From Haliclystus octoradiatus (taxonomy: Eukaryota > Cnidaria > Staurozoa > Stauromedusae > Haliclystidae): a stretch of DNA of 64,000 nucleotides. Made by a program: the position numbers and the translations under genes. Shown one piece after another: positions 1-14,100 of the stretch; within the stretch, counting starts at the first letter, position 1; every line of letters begins with the position of its first letter. The DNA lies in the NCBI GenBank assembly GCA_916610825.1, contig OU744451.1, forward strand, positions 21,477,482 through 21,541,481. The letters are read 5' to 3'. The notes below the pieces were generated by a model that made no database searches, had not been told where the DNA came from, and saw only the letters and a program-made list of their open reading frames with translations.

Positions 1-101
1 CATATCAAATATTCAACATTAATTTTGTATATTCTACTTTATTTATTACCCAGGGATGTTTCCTATTGCTTACTTGCTGTGATATTTACAGTTTGTTTTT
101 A

Positions 102-258
102 TTTTACAGAGTAGCCACATGGCAAACGTGTTTGGATCGCATCAAGGAAACACGAGCCAGTAAGGCAAGTATTTTTCAGGTTTCGAGTGTCTCCCAAAAT
201 CCCAAGTGCTTGGATGAGGCGATCCAAACACGGTTGTCGTGTGGTAACTCTTTTATAA
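102..258. mobile_element. Hairpin MITE, 157 bp
   Basis: The two halves are inverted copies: GTGTTTGGATCGC at 128-140 pairs with GCGATCCAAACAC near 219-231, and the pairing extends to both ends (AGAGTAGCCACA against TGTGGTAACTCT). It is the only feature seen in 1-865, the intron following exon 37. Confidence 0.7.
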
Positions 259-865
259 ATTGATTCTACTCGATAAATATAATAAATTATCAGCATTATC
301 TTTAATATATCGGAAAATATTGTAGCACTATCAAAACTGATAAATTTGATGTTCTCATAAAAAGCGTCCGACGATTCTATCAGCCAAACAAATTTATTTC
401 CTAACAAAGAGGTCTAATATGAACCAATGGGAACCACTGTATATCCAGTAACAAAAGCATGTGAAAAAAGAGATTGTAGTTTTGGTAACGAAAATTTTGA
501 TTTCCGATCGAAAAATAAAGGACAGCATGTCTTTTCCTTGTAAATAAACGAATTATAATATTAATAACCTACATCAAGTATTTCTAGAACAATTATTATA
601 TGTAAATGATTTTATTTTTAAGGTTCAATATAACTGTTAACGTTTGAAATGGTACAATTGTTGAACATCGAATCAAAGCCTGCAGCGGAATGAAAATTCA
701 TTTCTCGAGCCGTGTGTGAGATGTATTCACAGGCTGTGTTTATAGTAACTGACGTTGAATTTATCTGATCCTCTTCTTTTCTGCTGCCACGTGCACTGCT
801 TTATGTATGCCCAACAAGTGAACCGGCACCACATATACAGGTAGAAATAAGTTGTAAATATATAC

Positions 866-2164
866 CTGTATCTGACTCAGGTTTCTTTTCTTCTATTTTA
901 GTTTCGTTGCTCTTTGATCCATCTGGATTATCTTCATTTTTAATAATATCAGTTGAGTTTCCTTCCTTTTCGCAATTGCAATCTGTGCTATTATCCCCAC
1001 CACCTCCAGTTTTCCCTCCTCCTTCTCCGCTAGCACCTCCAGGCTTTCCATCTCCTTCTCCACCACCACCATCACCCCCGGGTTTATCCCCTCCTTCTCC
1101 TCCGCCACCTCTAGCTTTGTTTTCTTCGTTTTCGCCTTCTTTTCCTTTGTCTGGCTCTCCAGTCTTCTCCCCCTTCAGATCTTCTTCGTTGGTTTCCTTT
1201 GATAAATCCCCGAGGATGTCATCAATTTTACTGCATTTGTCTTTCGTAAAGGATCCAGCTTCAACGTTCTTTTCAAAGTCTCCTTGCATGTTACCCGGCT
1301 CTTTATACCTTCCAACTACATATGTACATGTCATACCATCTTGCTTTCCAGATGCCATACCCATTCCAAGTGATGTACTACCCTTCCATACAATTTGGGT
1401 GAAATGACCTGTTCCACCACTAAATCCTTGCTTGTTAAAGTCATATCCAGGTTTGCATACTTCTTCATACCTAATAAAGTAAGCAATGATTGGAGTTAGA
1501 TAGTTCTCCACAGAAACGGAAATTTTGCTCTATCTCAAGTCATTCGTCTTAATACAATGGTCATTACAAGTGTTGGATGTTATCCAATATGTAATGTATA
1601 ATAACAAATATAATTTTCAATGATGTGCTTTATACAAAATTCTAAATAAAGTTTAATGACTTATGAAGACAGAAGTTACTTTCTTTCTGTTAAACATTCC
1701 ACCTTCTCTATATATTAGTGAAAATGAAGCTCTCGAGTTTGGAATATCGAATACAGTTGTCAAACAAATATATTATTATGTGTTCACTCAAACTGATGAA
1801 ATTTTGCATCGTCGAATGTTAAAATTCTTAAAAAATGTATCCACGTATGAAAAAAGTTGTTATTTATATCATAGATACTTTTAACCAAGAGGTGTGAATT
1901 TCGCTATTTTCCACTAGTATACAAATTCTTACCACATCTTTGTAGCTTCCACAGCAGTCATTGGTGGCCCACTTGGTTTACAACCATATGCAAGATTTTC
2001 TCCTTGGCCATTACGATCCTTGGAATGCTCCATTCTACCAAGCTCTACTAACTTCTTTGCGTATGCTTCAGCATCACTAACCATACCGGGATCAAGTTTC
2101 ATAGCTGGAGATTTATGAAGTTCACGAAATTTGTTGTGGGCCTTCAAGCCTAGATCTGCAAAAT
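866..2164 (-). CDS. CAP domain 18 (type A; last complete module in window)
   Basis: Exons 2164-1933 and 1470-866. N-half: LKAHNKFRELHKSPAMKLD, MEHSKDRNGQGEN. C-half: YEEVCKPGYDF, GTGHFTQIVW, YVVGRYKEPGNMQGDF. Full tetrad. The linker is charged and Gly-rich, with DKPGGDGGGGEGDGKPGG and a DCNCEKEGN segment carrying two extra Cys. It ends at donor GTATAT in phase 1, so the gene continues past the left edge. Internal intron 1471-1932 shows nothing. Confidence 0.87.
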
Positions 2165-5100
2165 CTGAAAAAAGATGTAAAAGCATTAGTAAGCACCGTG
2201 CATGATTAAATAGCTATCATTCAATATAGTAAGAAAGCATCTTTGCAAAGAATTATTAATAAAATCAAAGTTTCTTACTTCCTCCACTTTCTTTTTCATT
2301 GCCAGTTTTCTCTTTTTCTGCTGTCTTTTCTTCTCCATTTTCACCCCCACCGCCACCACCTTCTTTTTCCCCACCATTTTTTTGACCTCCTGGACCTTGC
2401 TTTCCTTCTTCTTTTCCATCTTTTCCATTGCTACCTCCTTTGGTTTTCCCTCCTCCAGATTTATCTCCTCCTATTGAACCACCTCCACCTCCACCTCCAC
2501 CTTCTTCCCCTTCCTTTATTTCATTATCTGCATTTCCTGTCTTTTCACCTTTCAGTTCTTTTTCATTTGTTTCACTCGATAAATCTCCAAGCATTTCATC
2601 TATTTTACCACATTTATCTTTCGTGAAAGATCCAGCTTCGACATTATTTTCAAAATCTCCTTGCATATTACCATGTTCCTTGTATCTTCCAACTACATAT
2701 GTGCATGTCATACCGTTTTTCTTTCCTGTGGCCATTCCCATACCAAGTGATTTACTACCCTTCCATACAACTTGAGTGAAGTGACCTGTTCCACCACTAA
2801 ATCCTTGTTTATTAAAATCATACCCAGGTTTGCACACTTCTTCATACCTAATCAAAATAGAAATAGATAGTTTATTGATATCCCAAGCTGTGGATGCGAC
2901 ACATTGTAAGTTTCATAATTGTTGCCAAATTATTTATATGCAAAATCCTGCACTCGTGTGTATCTAGTCGTCCATTTTCCCACTATTTTCTTAATCGATT
3001 TTCAAGGAAGATATTTGAGCTGCACGTTAATTGAATCATGGTTTCATGTACGGATTTTGATTTCTATTTCGCTTCCGTTTCGCATAACGAAAGAAAATGT
3101 ACAGCTGTAACTGTATAATAATGTTATGGCTTTAACTGTATAATAATGTTATGGCTTTTATTCTCTGCCTCAAATTTCGCTGGTTATCGAATTCCAAGAA
3201 GGCATCAACTTAATTAATTTATTTAGCTCAAACATTGTTCAATATTTGGGTATGAAATTTAAATTCATCCAGCAAGTTTTGTGAATTTAATATGAAAAGT
3301 AATTTGACTATAAAATACAGATATTTTTAGATTTAAATCATTAAATAATCTAAGAAAACGTTTGAGCTGATGTTGAATCGAAAGGAGAATTATTTTCTGA
3401 GTGCATAGACATTATGGTTCAATGCAAAATATGTTATTCAACCATAATGTTTTGTGTCGTGAATTATCTTTCCACAATTTTTTTGCTGGATGAGTCTGCT
3501 CGTGAATTACGGAGCTCTTTGCGAAGGCTGACAGACAATTGAACGTTCGGTGGATATGTATACTATGCTACTATTTGCTAAACTACGTTACCGTAGGTGA
3601 TATCTTACCACATTTTTGTCGCTTCGACAGCAGTCATTTGTGGTCCGCTTGACTTACAACCATATGCAAGATTTTCTCCTTGTCCATTCCGCTCTTTAGC
3701 ATGTTCCAAACGGCCCAACTGTACTAATTTCTTTGCATATTCTTCCGCGTCTTTCACCATACCAGGATCAAGCTTCATAGAAGGAGCATTATGAACTTTT
3801 CGGAACTTATTGTGTGCCTTCAGACCATCCTCTGCAAAGTCTAGATTCAAAGAATTAAAAATAAAAGTAATCACGTAATGCTATTTTCATGAATGAAGCT
3901 GGAGTCATGAGAATAATAAGATAACTTATATAATTAAACATTTTCTGTTTGATCTCAAATTAAACCATAACCTATCAAATATATAAAATCCGTCAATGAA
4001 ATGGTATGGCCAATATTAAATAGATCAATTTAATTAAATGCTCAATTTTTATATTCCAAACTATATTTCCAGAGCTATCACCTTGTATGAGCTGGAACAT
4101 GCATAAGTACATTTGAGTCTATGTTGAGTTATTTGTCAATTTGTCAAATGTTTTGTTATTTATCCTGAAACAACGAGAAACTCTTTGATACGCTATAAAT
4201 AGCTATGAATCTTTGATTTCCCAGTTATAAAACATTGCGTCATTCTGGTATTGCTTCACTTACTTCCTCCTCCTCTTGTATCCAGATTTGACGCTTTTTC
4301 AAGATTCTTATTTATTATTGCCACATCTTTCTGAAGGTTAATAGAGCCTCCAATTGATTTGGCTTTTTTAGAATCTTTAGTCTTCAAAATTGATGCCAAG
4401 ATGGTATCTAACTTTAAGCATATCCCTTGTGGAGTGAATGTACCCTTCATGACATTCTTATCAAAGCTTCCTTGCATATTTCCTGGCTCCTTATATCTAC
4501 CAACAATCCAGGTACACTCCATTCCATTTTTCTTTGATTTCGCCATTCCCATTCCAAGAAGTGTGCTTCCTTTCCATACAACTTGTGTAAAATGACCTGT
4601 TCCGCCTGAAAATCCTTGATTGTTAAAATCATACCCAGGATCACATACTTCCGCATACCTGGGAAATAAGGAGCAGAACATATAATAACTTGAATACATT
4701 AATACAGAAGAATACATTATTTTTGGAGATAGACTTCATGTCGCTATGACCGAACGTAATGCTGAAATTTTATACTTCGGTTCACGAGTTTTGGAAATTC
4801 TACTACAGTATAAGTATTTTTTTATACCTTTTACAGGGTCAAAATTATTAATAAATGCATTTATCAAACGAGTTAGAAGGAGACATTGAGAATTACCCGA
4901 CCAAGGGCTCATTGTAAATACCGAAGCAATAGGCTGAGGGAGATAATAGAGCCTCCACGTCTAATAACTCTCAATGCAACGTGAAATAGCGAGTGTGAGA
5001 ATTGTAATAACATTCATCACATTAATTATGTAAGGAAGCTAGAGTTGAAACATAGAGAAACTTTTTAATCGTAGAGAAAAGTTTGTCTTTCCTATCTGTT

Positions 5101-8100
5101 TCATTCTTTCCCGACATGTGATAAAGATATAGACTAATCACTGCAATAGATTGGAACACCCTCTGTAGTTCTTCTATTCTTTTCTATTCCTTTCTGTCCT
5201 ACAAATTCTCTAATTCTACTTGAAGTAACAAAACTTTTATGTATCAGATTCTGCTATTTTGAAATTAGTAGTGAGCGTAAAAAGTTCTAAGCGAATGTCC
5301 ACGTCAGAAAATCAATGTGATGATTGACGTTGATATGACATAATACACAGCATCGAACGTTGGATATTATCTGCATTCTATTAAGTAAGATCGTAATTGA
5401 ATTCGAAATCTCGACTAATAATTGTGATTATTGAAATATCTAACATGGTAAGGCCCGAATAACTTAGCCTTTAAGTGTATGATAACATTGATTACTACTT
5501 AGCATTGATTATATAATAATTATTATTCTATTAACGACTCTGTAATGTCCTTTCAAGTTCGATTTCCATCGTCTATAACACTCGGATTCTGATCTAAAAG
5601 CTTGTTTGAGAAAATAAAAACGAAATTGAAATGATATTCAAAGGCTTACTTAAAGGAGCAAAAATGACCGGCAGGCGCTACGCACTTAGGATCACGTGCA
5701 TGTTTATTGTTTATAACACCATGTTCATTGTTGACATGAATTTATTACAAATTAGGCTTGCGTATAACAATAGTTTCAAAGCGAGACGGTTGAATTACGC
5801 TAAGCATAAATTCAAATTGATCTCGCAGCGGTCGCCGGTCAATTTTGCCCCTTTAAATGTGATTAACGATAAAGGTCAGTATGCTATTCATTTACAGCTA
5901 CAGTACTTTCACTAATATGCTAAATATTCGAATCTTCTGCTTATGCGATTGACCTCACGCATCGAAAGAGTTGACCTTCAATTGGGTTTCGCTCACAAAA
6001 TTGTGACGTCACTTAAAATCTACTATAGGTTTTTTAAATTTTATAGCTTAATCAGATTACCTTTGATGTAGAATAAATTTAAAATAGATTTTACCATCAT
6101 TTATGTTATCCTTATGAAAAAGTAAAAGTTTAGCATTTTGAAAAATCAGTTTTTGCGAATCAAAATGAGAGTGCCAAATTATGAAATGATATGAACCGAG
6201 AACCGAAAACCTGATGGAAATCCTCTATTGGTTTTAATTTAATTGTTAAAATAAAGTTTATTTATTAAATTTTAAAACCTATATTATGAATAATTTAAAC
6301 AAATTTTCTCTTGAAAATGTTAACTCCAGATATTATCCGAAACGACTTTGAGATTAATTGTGATATTAGTAAACTGTTGTCACTGATTTCTACCTTGGAA
6401 AAAGTAACAATTATATAAAATATCATATGATACTGTATATATATATATGATAGTGTAAACAAAATGTCAACCTACCAATGTTTAGTTGCTTCAGCCGCTG
6501 AAAACTCTTGACCGTTACTAGAACATTTATAGGCAAGGTTTTCTCCTTCTCCATTAAGATCATTAGCATGTTTCAATTGACCCATTGCTGCTATCTTCTT
6601 GGCATATGCTTCTGCCTCGTTGTTCATTTCAGGATCAATTTTCATTGGTGGAGAATTATGAATTTGACGGAACTGATTGTGTGCAGCTAAACCAAGTGAC
6701 GGAAAGTCTAAAAATGTAAACGTAATCACTTTTAAAAATGAAATTGTATATAATATAACATTCAAACTTCTCTCGCAGATAGAATAGCAGAATGATTCAG
6801 TTCCATTTTCTCCCATCCTCACAGCAGATTATTCCTTCCATTGTGAGAAAATTCTTAGCAGCCCAGAAATTATAACCCATAAAGAAATTCAAACGCAAAA
6901 CTGCGTTAAACTGATATTAAATTGAGAAATAATAAGTTAAAAATTATAATTTCCATATTATTAGAAATAGATTTGTAATAACATCAATATCAAACGTGCA
7001 AAGCCGCACACTAGAAATTATAATTCAAAATTCAATTAATTATCATCATCTCTGAGCTGAAAACAATCCAAGAAGATTATAAATTAGTAAAGACTTTGAA
7101 TATACTTTTATTACTTTTGAGATTTTTATTATTATGTAAGTAAGCTTTTGATCATTTTTAGCCAATTCTTCTTTTAACTCTTTAAATATTTCAAATTTAG
7201 TTTTTACTTAACCCAAGTTGGATATTTTAATATCAACATTGTAAAGCAATTTTGAGAAAAGCTTACGCTATACATATCGCGGCATTTTGAGCGTTTATTG
7301 TTTTAAGATTTTTCGCATCAATTCAAGCAAAATCAGTGTCTTTCAGAAGTTTAACGCCGTTTTATCAAGTAACACGATAACCCATCAGAATTATAACTTA
7401 CTTTGTTATCACACAACTTTTAAAAGAAAATTGATTGACTTTGATACAACACATACATTTTCCCATTAAACTATGTATCAAACATTTCCGCTTACTTCGT
7501 CTAGTGTTTGATCAGATTTTGTTCATGGCAGTAATAAATATTTTGGTTTTGACAAATATACAACTCCTAATGGTCCAGCCCAGCGATAAATGTAAATATA
7601 TAGTTTGGATGAAGACCTACCGAAAATTTGTTGTTAAAATAATCACACAAATACATTTTCCCAGTACGTTAAACATATGATCGTTTCAATGTTACTAATC
7701 CGCCATTTTGTGCAAGCTCAAATACATGAAAGTTTTCAACATTGCGAGCTATTTGCTCTTATATTCTTTGATCATCAAAAATTCATTTTTTCACGATCGA
7801 ATTGTGATATTTCACAAATATATTCGAGTAGCCTCATCCCGGAGCCTCATTCCATAACGGCCCACAACTTCACCCAGACGCTTCGCTAGCAAAAATTCAG
7901 CTAGCAAAAGCTAGCAAAGTGATGCGTTCAAAATCACTGAAGCAGGAAAAATTTACCTGGCCAGTCACAGAGCAGAACTCTCTGATGGGCATAAACTCAA
8001 TGTTGATTGGCTCTTGTAGTATATGGCAAATCGTAGAGCGGTATTTTATCACGTGGGATTCGATCGTATTACACTTTTTGAGTTTCAGATTTCGATTATT

Positions 8101-11100
8101 AATGTTATGAATACGGTTTGATTGACTTTATCTTTCGAGCATGTTCTGAGCAAAAATACACAAGCATCATGAATTTGGCTGCAACATCCACAAGCATGTT
8201 ATCTAAGTTTGTATTCACCACATATTCTCTATTGGTGCTACATGCTTGTGTCTTGGCTAATATTACGGATTTATAATATCAATTTCCTTTTGGAATAAAA
8301 TAAAATATACATCTGTGCGACTTCTGACGAGACGACAAGGGACAGCAGGCTACTACAATCATATTATCTAAGTTTATATTCATCAGCCCGTAAATTACAT
8401 CATCTTTATTGATACTGTTCGTGGTTAACATTGTAGATTTTATTTTATTTTATTTTTATTTTGGAATAAAATAAAGTATACAAACGCTGTGTGAATTTGT
8501 CCGCGGCAGCCACAAAAGCTTATTATCGAAGACTCCTCAAAATCTCACATCTTGCCTCGATAAACAGTTTATATCTCCCCCTGATATACAGTACTAAATC
8601 CTCGTATATACTGCACCTTGTTTAATGTTGTGTGTGTGGAATTAAAGCCTGATTATCCTTCTGTTCTTACCCTTTATTGTTTGAAGATTGAAGCTAAATT
8701 AAATTTTTAATTTTCCGTATCAAAGTTGTTTGTTTATTTGCAAAACCTAAAATTTGAAACCTCTTAACAAAAAATATTATTTTCTTTTCTTGAACTATAA
8801 GAGCCAATCATTATCGAGTTTATGCCCATTGCAGAGCGTTCTGCTCTGTGATTGGTCAGGTAAATTTATCCTGCCTCATCCTTTGTGAACGCATCATTTT
8901 GCTAGCTGAGTTTTATTAGGCCCTCATCTTAGCGTGTGCGTGAAGTTTAGGGCCGTTATGGAATGAGGCTAATATTCCAGTTTTAGCCATATTTTTTAAG
9001 CTTCTTATATTTAAAGTCTTCCCTCAAGAGAGACACGCTACAGCATATAGTGTACTATTATTATTATTGATATTATTATCCTTGTTAGTTAGACAGCCAC
9101 GAGGCAATTTTATAATGCAGTTAAAAGAAATAAAATATAGAACAAAAAAAATAATAAAATACCAACTTCAACTTCCTAATTATCCTTTCTCAGTCCCGAA
9201 TGCAATAACGCTGCGGAAATGATGATAATTAAATATCCATAAATAATGTCAAATTTATACCTAGATTTCCTACTTGGATTTCGCCTCCAGCTCCTGTGTT
9301 TTCATTCCCATCATAACTACCTCCTCCTTGATTTCCCCCACCACTGATTCCTATTCCACCACCTCCGTTAATTCCATTTTGATCTCCAAGTGAGTTGTCC
9401 TGATTACTTTGCTTTTCATTTATCAAAGGAGGATTTGAGCTACTGCCTTCTGATAGTTGACCAACGATTGAATCCAATTCATCACATGTTCTTCGCCGAT
9501 CAAATTTCCCTTTTTCAACATTGTTTGCAAACCTTCCCATCATATTTCCTGGCTTCTTATACCTTGCAACAACGTAGGTGCATTTCATTCCGTCCTGATT
9601 CACCTCAGACATACCTATACCAAGAAGAGTGCTTTCTTTCCACACCAATTGGGTAAAATGACCTGCTCCATTAGCAAATTTGTTTGACTCAAACTGATAA
9701 CCTGGTTGACATACTTCGTTATACCTGAGGGTTGAACAGAAGAAAAAACATAACATTTTTGTAACGTAAGTAGTTTCGGGGAAATAAGAAAACGTTTCAG
9801 GCTGAAAATAACATAGTAAAGTGGAAGTTATATCATAGCAAAGAATAAAGCATTCGGTTTAGCACAAACCGGTAAACTAGCAGCTTTTCACTGGTTTGTC
9901 TCACTAGTGTATTTGGAGCTTGAGTGAGTTTAATAGCTGGATGCCCTTCATGCATAAACCAATCAATAGAGATGCATAGTTGAATGTTTATTCCCAAACC
10001 ACAGCTTGTGTAGCGAATTTCAGTCGAAGTCATAGCTGCGAAGTAGGGACAATCTTCTATTAAAAAGGAAGATAACAAATACCGAAAAATAGCCGATTCG
10101 CATGACGCTGCCATGATTTCTAATAAAGTACTCTACAGATAGGTTTTGTTTCCAAACTTTTTGCAAACTGTCACATGACTTTAACAACTCTATATCGCTT
10201 TTGCCAGGGATTAAACCGGAGGTCCTGTGGCCCGAAGTCCAACGCCTAACAACTAGACTAAGGCCTCGCTAAGTAAACATTCATCTTGGAGATGCTATTT
10301 AAATGTATTGTAAACTCCAGTGCTTCCGCAAAATGCGTCTCTTCTCGTCCACAGAAAAGTTGTTTGATGTAACAATGAAATCATTCAACGTAGAAGAAAA
10401 GTTTTCATGAATTGTATACGTGATACAAATATATTTGATCGATCATCCTTTGTAAATCAATACTTTATAGTAACTGTAGAATCTTATCCACAATAGTTTC
10501 TGTTGTCATATTAACATCCATTGTTACATGTTAATTGTCTGCAACATCATTGAATGTTGTATGCTTTTACTAGTTAAATTACTATAGTGTGCTCAAATCA
10601 AATCACGTGCTGCCTTAATTTAGCACCGTAGTCACTCATTATGTTTTAATTGGTCAATTTGTATCCATTGTCACCATGCCACGTGTCATACCACTTTACA
10701 CTTCCTACACATTGTTGGTCTTGGTGAAAGACTGGTTGGTTATAGGATATAAATATCTTATATAGTTACAATCATTAGTTTTTCTCTGACCTTTTTCGCC
10801 TTGCACGTTTTTTTCTTGTCTCGGGCGGCAGTCCTATACAGTTCTTAAATTGATTGGTTAGCAAATAACTGTAAATTCTACAGTAACATTTATATCTATT
10901 ACAACATGTAGGTATATAATAGGTGTCATTTCATTTATGGAACTCTTCAAGTAACATTATATGTTATTTTATGAAATTGAAAATGATAATTTAAGAAAAC
11001 ATATCAAGGACTGTTTTTTTATGGAAAACTACGAAAGTGAATTGATAATAATTATGATCACATCTAGGATAGTGGGAAGTAAATATATAAGGCTTAAGTG

Positions 11101-14100
11101 ATTACTGATATTGCTATAATCTTACAGCAACCACTAGAGTAGAATCCACAAAGGACTTACCACATCTTCGATACCTCAAATCCATTCATTTGTGGCCCTG
11201 TGGATTTACATTCGTAGGCTAAATTCTCTCCTTGATCTTTACTAACAATATCTGTAGAATGTTCTAACTTTCCCATCTGACCTAGCTTTTGAGCATATAT
11301 CTCAGCATCTTTTACCATGTTTGCATCCAATTGCATGGCTGGCGAGTTATGTATCTGTCGAAATCTGTTATGCGCTTTCAATGCCTGATCAGCAAAACCT
11401 TGATAAACATAGCAAAGAAAAATTAATACATGCGTAAAAAATATCAATCGTAATTTTGCATCCTGTAGTCTCAAAAGACAGGTTACTGAGACTTTTTGCG
11501 ATGAAAAGCTATTGAATTTTTTTAAACTATAGTTTATATACGTACGTAGTTATATTATCTCAGAAGTATATATTATTAAATATATTCACTCAACAGTTTT
11601 ATCAAAAGTAAAATAGATGCACCCTAGATATTTTATAGAAATCGCAATAAATATTCTTAGTAAATTTGTAATTACAAAACTTACAGATCAATATATGCAT
11701 GAAACTAAGATTGATTTAACTCGAAAAGTTGAAATTCGAACACGCGTGAATATCAGTCCATATATCTCCCCGCGTTTATATGGAAGCTTGGAAACCGAGC
11801 ATTCCCTTCAATCCGCATAGTATCGATTCTCAGGACTTTCAAATGTTTGGTTAGGAAATCTGTGTCTCTGGGTTTTCTGTCGCCTGTATAGAAATTAGAA
11901 AAGTGGAACTATATGAGCTCACTTCTCATTGACGGTGTTACAGCCTCTGCATGTCGGCAAAACGTCATCCATGTTTTAGGTTGAAAACGCTGAATATGTT
12001 TTCGATGAATATGTTTTGCAATGCATTAATGCATTAAAATGCATGCATTTGAAAAGTATGTGTCTTCAAAATATGTGCTTAATTCGCGGTAATCAAATTG
12101 ACTAATGGATAAAGCGTTTTAACTTTAAATAAAACAAAAGTAAATCAGGAATTCCAAATTGACTAATCACAAAAGTCATTATCTAGCAAAATTGGTGATG
12201 AATGAAGTTACGACATTTGATTAAGAAAATAATAGAGTACCCTTGTTTCGTGTAAACGGACTACATAGGTCTATTTGTACTTTCTAAAACCTGATAATTT
12301 TATCAATTCTGAAATGATTCGAAGGATATCTGACTCATTATGAAGGTAGCGTGTAATGATCAAGAATATTATTACAGAAATATGTATTTTGTCAATATTT
12401 TCATTTCATACCAATCGGTCCATTTTGTTCAGTTGACCCAGAAGCTATTCCCCCACCACCACCAATTTGTCCACCAATTGCAGGGGTCGCTCCTCCACCG
12501 CCTTGAGTATTATTAGTGTCTGAATTTCCTCCTTTTCCACCATTTCCGTAGCCTCCGCTTTCGCCATTTTGATTTTCTGCGTCTCCAGTTGTCTCCTGTT
12601 TAAGATCTTTGTCATTAGTTTCACTTGACAGACTTCCGAGTATTTCATCTATATTGTTACATTTATCTTTCGTGAAAGATCCAGCTTCGACATTATTTTC
12701 AAAATCTCCTTGCATGTTATCAGCTTCTTTGTATCTTCCAACTACATATGTACATGTCATACCGTTCTTTTCTCCTGTGGCCATTCCCATACCAAGTAAT
12801 GTACTTCCCTTCCATACAACTTGGGTGAAATGACCTGTTCCACCACTAAATCCTTGCTTATTAAAATCATAACCAGGTTTGCACACTTCTTCGTACCTAT
12901 AATTGTGACATCAATTATTAAATATTGAAGTTGGATGTTCGATCTAATTAAAGCTGTTGAGCAAACCGAAGCAGAGACATTGGACTAAAATCTACAACAC
13001 AATAACCATACTGATTAGTTCTGACACCGAATCCCCATATAAACGCAAAAGCGAAACCAGGCTCGCAAAAGCAATCGATCTTGTAATTCAAACTTGATCT
13101 CTCGATTGAGAATTTCCAAGTTGAATAGGAGTTTTCAAATCTCGTATGATTTATGAGATATGAAATTTACAAACAAACCTTATGAGTAAGAAGTTCATGT
13201 TCCAGTTCATAACAGTGTGCTAGTTAATATACAAAGGATAACTCGAAGGCAAACATCACACCCTGCAGCAGCTTCTGATTCTCTAATGCGTTCTTACTTT
13301 CTCTTACATGCCCTCTCGTGCGCTAAATACCAATAGCTCATAGCTACGGTTAAATATTGAATATACATCCCTTTAGGAAAGTAATGGGATAGAAGTAAAT
13401 GCCAGTTCATCAATAACATTTGTCATAATTTAAATTTCCCTTTCATTTTAACTTCAATGATCAGAGATAACATACCACATTTTAGTTGCTTCGACTGCAT
13501 TCATTGGTGGCCCCTTTGACTTGCATCCATACGCAAGATTTTCTCCTTGTCCTTTACTTCCTAGATCTTTAGCATGTTGCAAGCGACCCAACTGTGCAAG
13601 ATTCTTTGCATAGGCTTCAGCATCTTTTGTCATGCCAGAGTCTAACTGCATAATAGGAGAATTATGAAAGACTCTGAACTTATTGTGGGCCTTCAAACCT
13701 TCATCTGCGAAGTCTAAAAAGTATACAAAGTAATTCAATATAAATATAGATATAATAATAATGATGAGATTGGTCCACATCAGTTGGTGTTACAGTGCTC
13801 AGTGAAAATGATTAGAGAATTCATATAGTGAGAGTCAAAGACATGCTGCAAAGGTCTATGTCTTGAAAAATCGAATGGTAAAAGTTCAGCATAGTAATAA
13901 TAGTAGGATTATTCCGTGCCAGTAATTTATACCTCAATCAATGGAAATATTCAGATAATTTATAGAATGAGAGTCAAAGGTGAAACATTCTCGGGTACTC
14001 ATCGTACCGTTAATAATTTCAATTAGTCGAAATCAAATAGGGTACTATTCGAAGATCTGCATTCTGATTGGTTGCTCCATCGTTCACTATTTTTTCATAG

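Noticed and set aside
907-1407. 166-codon plus-strand Pro/Ser-rich ORF, and similar ones at 2428-2775, 21134-21394 and 30025-30330
   Set aside because: Antisense shadows of Gly-rich linkers in minus-strand exons.
10195-10275. Functional tRNA gene
   Set aside because: A and B boxes are present but acceptor and anticodon stems do not pair well; better read as a SINE head.
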